This document shows positions 58,641-64,000 of a stretch of 64,000 bases of DNA, in pieces. The position numbers were made by a program, and so were the translations under genes. Under the pieces are notes generated by a model. The model searched no databases. It was not told the origin of the DNA and saw only the letters and a list, made by a program, of their open reading frames with translations. Numbering within the stretch: the first letter of the stretch is position 1; every line of letters starts with the position of its first letter. The stretch comes from JBMOLL01 sp049325415 (GTDB taxonomy: Bacteria > Bacteroidota > Bacteroidia > Bacteroidales > GCA-2748055), in contig JBMOLL010000008.1 in assembly GCA_049325415.1 (NCBI GenBank), positions 61,535-125,534 of the forward strand. The letters run 5' to 3'.

Positions 58641-61600
58641 TCAAATTCGATTGATCTGTAACCGGATATTTATTTCATCATCAATTTCGATCTTTTTACT
58701 TTGAACATGATCGAGTTTTTCGACCAGTTCAACAGAGGCTGCAAGAGTTTGTGAACCAATGTATTTGCCGTGTATTTTTACTGCAGGGTTCACCGCATCG
58801 TGCTTTTCGATCCGGATATCAATTTTATCGGTGACATCGAAGCCGCTTTCTTTTCTGATATTCTGGATCCGGTTGATCAGTTCGCGGGCTATACCCTCGT
58901 TTTTCAGTTCTTCCGTAATGTTAATATCCAGGGCAACGGTCAGGGAGCCTTCGTTGGCGACCAGCCATCCCGGGATATCTTCCGAAATGATCTCCACGTC
59001 TTCAAGGAGAAGGTCGACCGGCTGACTGGCTACAGAGACAGACAGGGCGCCTGCTTTTTCAAACTGCGAGATCTGTTCCTGGGAAAGGGCGGCAATGGCC
59101 GAACTGATCTCCTTCATCATCTTTCCGTATTTAGGCCCCAGGGTTTTAAAGTTCGGTTTGATCTTTTTCACGAGGATACCCGAAGAATCGGAGAGATATT
59201 CCACTTCTTTTACGTTCACCTCGTTCATGATCAGGGGTTTAACTGCTTCAAGCTGCTCGGCGAAGGAAGGTCCGGTGATCGGTATCATGATCCGGTTCAG
59301 GGGCTGACGCACTTTGATATTCACTTTCCGGCGCAGGCCGAGGATCATGGAGGATACTTTCTGTGCGATATCCATTCTTTCTTCCAGGGCGCTGTCGATC
59401 AGCGTGGCATCGCAGACCGGAAAATTGTTCAGGTGGACCGAAGCGTGGGGATAATGTCCGGTGACGGCATTCAGGTCGCAGAACAGTTTCTCGCTGTACA
59501 TCGGTGCGATTGGCGCTGCCAGCAGGGTAACGGTTTCAAGGCAGGAGAGGAGGGTCTGGTAGGCCGACAGCTTATCATCGTCGAATTCGCCACCCCAGAA
59601 ACGTTTGCGGTTCAGGCGGACATACCAGTTGCTCAGGTTTTCGATGACGAAATCCTGGATGAGGCGTCCGGCCCGGGTCGGTTCATAATTCTCATACTGA
59701 GCTGTTACATCCCTTACAAGGGAGTGCAGCAGGGAAATGATCCAGCGATCGATCTCGGGACGTTTTTCCACCGGAACCTGGGGGCGCCGGCCGTCAAAGC
59801 CATCGATATTGGCATAGAGGGAAAAGAAGGCATAGGTGTTATAAAGGGTTCCGAAGAATTTCCTTTTCACTTCATCGACACCCGAGGCATCGAATTTCAG
59901 GTTGTCCCAGGGCTGTGCGTTGGTGATCATATACCACCGGAGCGGATCGGCACCGTGAGTCTCAATAGTAGAGAAGGGATCCACGGCATTACCCAGGCGC
60001 TTGGACATCTTGTTCCCGTTCTTGTCGAGAACCAGACCGTTCGAAATAATATTTTTAAACGACACCGAGTCGAACAGCATCGTCGCGATGGCGTGCAGGG
60101 TGAAGAACCAGCCGCGGGTCTGGTCCACTCCTTCAGCGATGAAGTCGGAGGGGAAATATTTCCCGAAGTCTTCCTTATGTTCAAAAGGATAGTGAAGCTG
60201 GGCATAAGGCATGGCGCCCGAGTCGAACCACACGTCGATCAGGTCGGCTTCTCTTTTCATGGGAGCACCGGAATCGCCGACCAGGACGATTTCATCCACA
60301 AAGGGCCGGTGAAGATCAAATTTCAGATAGTTCTCATCGGAATTATCTCCGGGGACAAAGCTTGCCAGGGGATTTTTCTTCATGAGGCCCGCTCCGACAG
60401 CTTTTTCGATCTCTTCTTTAAGTTCCGCCATGGAGCCGATGCATTTTTTCTCTTTGCCGTCTTCCGTAACCCAGATCGGCAGCGGAGTGCCCCAGTACCG
60501 GGAACGGGAAAGGTTCCAGTCGACCAGGTTTTCCAGCCATTTACCGAAACGGCCCGTTCCCGTGGCTTCCGGTTTCCAGTTGATCGTGTTGTTCAGCGCA
60601 ATCATCTCCTCTTTCCTGGCAGTGGTCCTGATAAACCAGGAGTCAAGCGGGTAGTACAGAACAGGCTTATCGGTCCGCCAGCAATGCGGGTAGTTATGGA
60701 CGTGTTTTTCAATCCGGAAAGCCTTGTTTTCTTTTTTCAGGAATACGGCGATATCCACATCGATGGTCGGATCATCGGGCTTTTTGCTGTCGTCGTATTC
60801 ATTCTTGACATACTTACCGGCAAAATCATTGTAGGCATCAACATTGACGCGGTCTTTTACAAAATCCGGATCAAGTTCGGATATGGCAATGAACTTTCCT
60901 TTTTTATCGACCAGCGGACTGACGTTGCCATCTTTGTCGATAACGGTAAGAGGAGGAACGCCATTTGCCAGGGCCACACGGTAGTCGTCGGCACCAAAGG
61001 TCGGTGCGGTATGGACAATTCCGGTACCGTCTTCGGTTGTTACAAAATCGCCGGCTACAACACGGAAGGCATTTTCACCCGGGTCAACCCAGTTGAGCAG
61101 TTGTTCGTAGCGGACTTCCACCAGGTCGCGTCCTTTGTATTCGCCGAGGACACGGAAGGGGATCTGCTTGTCGCCCGGCTCATATTCCTCGAGGAAAATT
61201 TCGCTGTTCTTTTCCGGGAAGAAGCCGTTCATAAGGGCTTTGGCCAGGATAACGGTAACCGGGGCAAAAGTGTAGGGGTTAAAGGTCCTGACCTTGACAT
61301 AGTCGATGTCGGCACCCACGGACAGGGCGGTATTGGAAGGCAGGGTCCAGGGAGTGGTGGTCCAGGCGAGGATACACAGATCGCTGTCCACATCCCTGAA
61401 AAGGAATTCCGAATGCTGGTCCCTGATCACCCTGAACTGTGCCACTACCGTGGTATCCTTGACATCGCGGTAACAGCCCGGCTGGTTGAGTTCGTGTGTG
61501 CTGAGGCCGGTGCCGGCAGCAGGGGAATAGGGCTGGATGGTATAGCCTTTATAGAGCAGGTCTTTGTTATAGAGTTCCTTCAGAAGGTACCAGAGGGTTT

Positions 61601-62075
61601 CAATATATTTGTTGTCATAGGTGATGTAGGGATCATCCATATCCACCCAGTAGCCCATCTTTTCCGTCAGATCCTCCCACATGTCGGTATATTTCATGAC
61701 ATCTTTGCGGCAGGCAGCGTTGTATTCCTCGATGGAAATCTTTTTCCCGATATCTTCCTTGGTAATATTCAGCGCTTTTTCAACGCCCAGTTCCACCGGA
61801 AGGCCATGGGTGTCCCATCCGGCTTTTCTCCGGACGAGGTATCCCTGCTGGGTTTTAAAACGGCAGAAAATATCCTTGATCGTACGGGCCATCACATGAT
61901 GGATCCCGGGAATCCCGTTGGCTGAAGGAGGCCCCTCATAAAACACGAAAGAAGGGCTACCCTTCCTCAGTTCAAGACTCTGGTGGAAGGTTCCTTCCGC
62001 TTTCCATTTTTTCACGATCTCCTTGGTGACCGCGGAGAGATCAAAGGATTTATATTCAGCAAATTTCTTACTCAT
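58641..62075 (-). CDS. ileS: Isoleucine-tRNA ligase
   Basis: A 1144-residue class I synthetase. The HIGH-type motif is in GPPSANGIPGIHHVMAR (near residue 55), the editing domain includes WTTTPWTLPSNTALSVG and GTGIVHTAPTFGADDY, the tryptophan-rich block is DVWFDSGAMPYAQ, and KMSKS reads KMSKRLGNAVDP (near 690). The C-terminal anticodon-binding part runs to the end without the zinc-cysteine tail of the E. coli type. It has a strong promoter and heads the ileS-traR-lspA run. The opposite strand carries a 1051-codon open frame that I regard as a shadow. Confidence 0.97.
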   Translation of the reverse strand: MSKKFAEYKSFDLSAVTKEIVKKWKAEGTFHQSLELRKGSPSFVFYEGPPSANGIPGIHHVMARTIKDIFCRFKTQQGYLVRRKAGWDTHGLPVELGVEKALNITKEDIGKKISIEEYNAACRKDVMKYTDMWEDLTEKMGYWVDMDDPYITYDNKYIETLWYLLKELYNKDLLYKGYTIQPYSPAAGTGLSTHELNQPGCYRDVKDTTVVAQFRVIRDQHSEFLFRDVDSDLCILAWTTTPWTLPSNTALSVGADIDYVKVRTFNPYTFAPVTVILAKALMNGFFPEKNSEIFLEEYEPGDKQIPFRVLGEYKGRDLVEVRYEQLLNWVDPGENAFRVVAGDFVTTEDGTGIVHTAPTFGADDYRVALANGVPPLTVIDKDGNVSPLVDKKGKFIAISELDPDFVKDRVNVDAYNDFAGKYVKNEYDDSKKPDDPTIDVDIAVFLKKENKAFRIEKHVHNYPHCWRTDKPVLYYPLDSWFIRTTARKEEMIALNNTINWKPEATGTGRFGKWLENLVDWNLSRSRYWGTPLPIWVTEDGKEKKCIGSMAELKEEIEKAVGAGLMKKNPLASFVPGDNSDENYLKFDLHRPFVDEIVLVGDSGAPMKREADLIDVWFDSGAMPYAQLHYPFEHKEDFGKYFPSDFIAEGVDQTRGWFFTLHAIATMLFDSVSFKNIISNGLVLDKNGNKMSKRLGNAVDPFSTIETHGADPLRWYMITNAQPWDNLKFDASGVDEVKRKFFGTLYNTYAFFSLYANIDGFDGRRPQVPVEKRPEIDRWIISLLHSLVRDVTAQYENYEPTRAGRLIQDFVIENLSNWYVRLNRKRFWGGEFDDDKLSAYQTLLSCLETVTLLAAPIAPMYSEKLFCDLNAVTGHYPHASVHLNNFPVCDATLIDSALEERMDIAQKVSSMILGLRRKVNIKVRQPLNRIMIPITGPSFAEQLEAVKPLIMNEVNVKEVEYLSDSSGILVKKIKPNFKTLGPKYGKMMKEISSAIAALSQEQISQFEKAGALSVSVASQPVDLLLEDVEIISEDIPGWLVANEGSLTVALDINITEELKNEGIARELINRIQNIRKESGFDVTDKIDIRIEKHDAVNPAVKIHGKYIGSQTLAASVELVEKLDHVQSKKIEIDDEINIRLQINRI

Positions 62076-62111
62076 CGGAATCCCGCTAATGCTCAGTTAC
62101 ATAAAATTGCA

Positions 62112-62143
62112 CAAAGATAGAAGAGTAAGCGGTAAAATGCAAA
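62112..62143 (-). promoter_or_regulatory. Promoter of ileS
   Basis: Minus strand TTTG (62140-62143), exactly 20 bases, TATCTTTG (62112-62119): a full match to both elements of the Bacteroidetes primary promoter at the optimal spacing. Transcription would begin near 62106, leaving a 30-base leader. This is the best promoter in the window. Confidence 0.7.
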
Positions 62144-62265
62144 CGGAAAGATAAGGGAGGTTTTTCCGGGGATTTCCCCTGAAATAAAACGGTTTACCTG
62201 TGCCTGGTCTGCCTTTTTCATGGGTGAGCCGAAGAAGAGAATCTTCCCGGTAAGCCAGGGGGGAT

Positions 62266-62297
62266 AAAAGAACAGCCGGGAAAACGCCCGGCTGTTC
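62266..62297 (-). terminator. Rho-independent terminator after the amylase gene
   Basis: On the minus strand GAACAGCCGGG, 6-base loop, CCCGGCTGTTC: a perfect 11-bp stem (62270-62297) followed by TTTTATCC. It begins 39 bases after the amylase stop. The spacer between the amylase and ileS (62076-62336) holds this and the ileS promoter; a 75-codon frame in it looks spurious. Confidence 0.75.
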
Positions 62298-62336
62298 AGC
62301 CTAAATAACCAAAGAACCAACTAACGACTTATATTA

Positions 62337-64000
62337 TCATTGTTTCATTACCCGGGCAAAGGAGCGTCCGCCGTCCCTGTCGGTAAAAATCAGCAGGTAG
62401 GCACCGGGGGAGAGTGATCCGATCCGGAGCTGTCCGGAAAAGTCCCTGGCCATCTGTTCAAGCACCTTTTGTCCGTTCATATTGAAAAGACACAGGCTAC
62501 CTTCTTTTCCCCCGGTTTCCACCATAAGCAGGTCGCTTGCCGGGTTCGGATAGACAAGCAGGGATTCCTGACCGGCATTCACGGGCCGGATGGAGTTGGG
62601 CCTGTCGGGTGTTTCGAGGGCTTTGGTGGTGAAGATGTGGTATTCGCCGGGGGCCAGGGTAAACGTGGTGTTCGTCTGGCTGACGTTCATCATTTCCCCC
62701 GAGAAATAGTCATACCAGGTTCCTGTGCGGCTGAAGTTCACCACCCCGGTATTGCTTACCACATCGAAGTTTCCGACGATACGGACATCCATATCCTCAT
62801 CGTTGATGGAGATTAATTTGACCTTATTGGCCAGATCGGTGAAATATTCCGTTGAGGAGAATGCCGGCTCCGTTGTCTTTAGCTTGTTCAGGGCGGCAAA
62901 GGTGAGGAAGAGACGTTCTCTCGACATCACATCAAGATAATCCCAGCGGATCGGTTTATTTCCCACCCTGTCGTTATAGTCGATGGAATAGTCGTAACCC
63001 ATTTCACCGAACTGCCAGATCATTTTCGGTCCCGGGATGGGAATAAAGAAGGTGGAGGTCAGTTCGACCCGGGAAAGAGCCGTCGCCAGATCCCTGATAT
63101 TGTAATCTCCGGAGCTGTTTCCCCAGTTAAGGTTCCGGTACATTTGCCGTTCTTCGTCGTGGCTTTCCATATAGCCCACCAGGTTGGGGTTGTTGAAGCC
63201 CCTGTATTTATAGGAGATCCAGGTAAGATCCCAGCCGGAATTAAAGCCCATCGAGGCCTGGCCATAGGCGTAGTTCAGATTGCCCCAGACGGCCATTCCG
63301 TAATTTGTAAGTACCGTTTCTTCGGCATTATCTGTGAAGTGTTCGAGGATCACATAAGCCTGGGGATTATGCTGCCAGATGGTATCTGCAATCCGTTTCA
63401 GGATACTGATCCTGGAAGCATCATAGGCCCAGCCGTCGCCAACGGTGTTGGTAAAGCCTTTAGTAAAGTCGAAGCGGAAGCCATCGACCTTATATTCATC
63501 GAGCCAGTAGGAAACCACTCTTGAAACAAAGGCTTTCGTCGCTGCGCTTTCGTGGTTGAAATCGCTGCCCCAGGAGTAGGCCGTATTGGGCGAGGTGGCA
63601 TTGTACCAGGGATTATCTGCTGCCGGCCGGTTATTGGCATTGTCCCAGTAAAGTATGGCCAGTGGCGACTGTCCCATGGAGTGGTTCAGAACCATATCCT
63701 GGATAACGGCAATTCCGCGGCTGTGGCAGGAATCGATAAAGCGTTTAAGATCGTTTTTCGGCCCATAGTATTTATCGGGAGCAAAATAGAAAGAGGGATT
63801 ATAGCCCCAGCTTTCGTTTCCTTCGAATTCACTGAAAGGCATGAGTTCAATGGCGGAAACACCCAGTCGTTGAAAATAGCCCAGGGTATCGGTCAGGGTT
63901 TTCCAGTCGTGAGCGGCCAGAAAATCGCGCAGCAGTGTTTCATACACCACAAGGCTACCCATGGCAGGCGCTTCAAAGGTGCTGTTTTTCCAGGTGTAGG
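62337..64000 (-). CDS. Secreted alpha-amylase family (GH13) protein with type IX sorting domain, 5' end cut
   Basis: The open frame runs past the right edge (residues YTWKNSTFEAPAM precede the first in-window ATG at 63962), so the true start is outside. The GH13 barrel shows region I DMVLNHSMG, region II GFRFDFTKGF with the nucleophile aspartate, region III AYVILEHF with the acid glutamate and region IV MESHDEER. After the barrel a beta domain is followed by a linker and a 75-residue tail with LLVYPNPASDLLMVETG and LSPGAYLLIF, the type IX secretion C-terminal sorting domain. It is expected to degrade alpha-glucans at the cell surface or outside. Confidence 0.92.
   Translation of the reverse strand, partial: YTWKNSTFEAPAMGSLVVYETLLRDFLAAHDWKTLTDTLGYFQRLGVSAIELMPFSEFEGNESWGYNPSFYFAPDKYYGPKNDLKRFIDSCHSRGIAVIQDMVLNHSMGQSPLAILYWDNANNRPAADNPWYNATSPNTAYSWGSDFNHESAATKAFVSRVVSYWLDEYKVDGFRFDFTKGFTNTVGDGWAYDASRISILKRIADTIWQHNPQAYVILEHFTDNAEETVLTNYGMAVWGNLNYAYGQASMGFNSGWDLTWISYKYRGFNNPNLVGYMESHDEERQMYRNLNWGNSSGDYNIRDLATALSRVELTSTFFIPIPGPKMIWQFGEMGYDYSIDYNDRVGNKPIRWDYLDVMSRERLFLTFAALNKLKTTEPAFSSTEYFTDLANKVKLISINDEDMDVRIVGNFDVVSNTGVVNFSRTGTWYDYFSGEMMNVSQTNTTFTLAPGEYHIFTTKALETPDRPNSIRPVNAGQESLLVYPNPASDLLMVETGGKEGSLCLFNMNGQKVLEQMARDFSGQLRIGSLSPGAYLLIFTDRDGGRSFARVMKQ

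Noticed and set aside
58770..61925. 1051-codon open frame on the plus strand, opposite ileS
   Set aside because: It is the antisense shadow of a clear isoleucyl-tRNA synthetase, has no recognisable domain or promoter, and its composition follows the codon use of ileS.
62093..62320. 75-codon frame between ileS and the amylase
   Set aside because: It spans the amylase terminator and the ileS promoter and has no convincing protein pattern.
1..64000. CRISPR arrays, tRNA or rRNA genes, insertion sequences, integrases or prophage genes
   Set aside because: I looked for regular repeats, cloverleaf-type ends and transposase or integrase motifs and saw none.

Overview
The window is a gene-dense stretch of a chromosome from a member of the Bacteroidota, most likely class Bacteroidia (a Bacteroidales/Marinilabiliales-type organism). 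The evidence is the gene content: DUF4271 next to hemD, DUF4292, a TraR/DksA-like protein without zinc cysteines beside ileS and lspA, the long IspG form, a type IX secretion C-terminal sorting domain on the last gene, and repeated TAnnTTTG boxes of the Bacteroidetes primary sigma factor upstream of genes. I see no tRNA, rRNA, CRISPR array, insertion sequence, prophage or plasmid genes. Almost everything is core or near-core, so the unusual signals are mostly in regulatory DNA, motif losses and gene partnerships.

Layout. 1-1.1 kb: end of a hemD/DUF4271 operon. 1.3-6.7 kb: an S41 protease, then polA, queD and an ArsR regulator with its own terminator. 6.9-22.8 kb: a polyprenyl synthase facing a long minus-strand block holding a patatin/beta-barrel protein, a TIGR01777 epimerase, a flippase, dut, a TPR protein, a DUF4292 lipoprotein, an EnvC-like protein, an RsbW-like kinase, ybeY, mnmG, ade and uvrC. 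Two perfect parS-like palindromes sit between mnmG and ade. 22.9-31.4 kb: cyclophilin, pheS, OsmC, a Crp/Fnr regulator, an unlisted 56-residue membrane protein, ruvB, a MORN/YwqK protein, nadA, a repeat-rich 443-bp spacer, rpiB, an Rrf2 regulator and VanZ. 31.5-41.6 kb: hemW, a coiled-coil membrane protein, a five-gene metal operon (zupT, two CDF exporters, a hemerythrin-domain protein, a LuxR regulator with a pseudo-receiver), lgt, a Big_5 lipoprotein and a ROK sugar kinase. 41.8-57.4 kb: USP, an SDR/epimerase/CPBP operon, acyl-CoA ligase-ispD, a GIN-domain protein, a POTRA/beta-barrel protein with a histidine kinase, ispG, cysS, RNase R and a TetR regulator. 57.4-64 kb: lspA, traR-like, ileS and a secreted alpha-amylase cut by the window edge.

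Themes. Envelope biogenesis recurs (lgt and lspA for lipoproteins, two outer-membrane barrel proteins, an EnvC-type activator, a flippase). ispD and ispG show the non-mevalonate isoprenoid route, which would feed the polyprenyl synthase. Several genes contain or handle iron-sulfur clusters or metals (nadA, hemW, ispG, Rrf2, the hemerythrin protein, three metal transporters).

The strongest leads are the parS pair beside mnmG, the nadA-rpiB spacer with a repeated TTAACACTAT/ATTAACA motif, the metal-transport/hemerythrin/pseudo-receiver operon, an orphan TetR with a readable operator-promoter, and the fact that all eleven convergent gene pairs overlap or abut.
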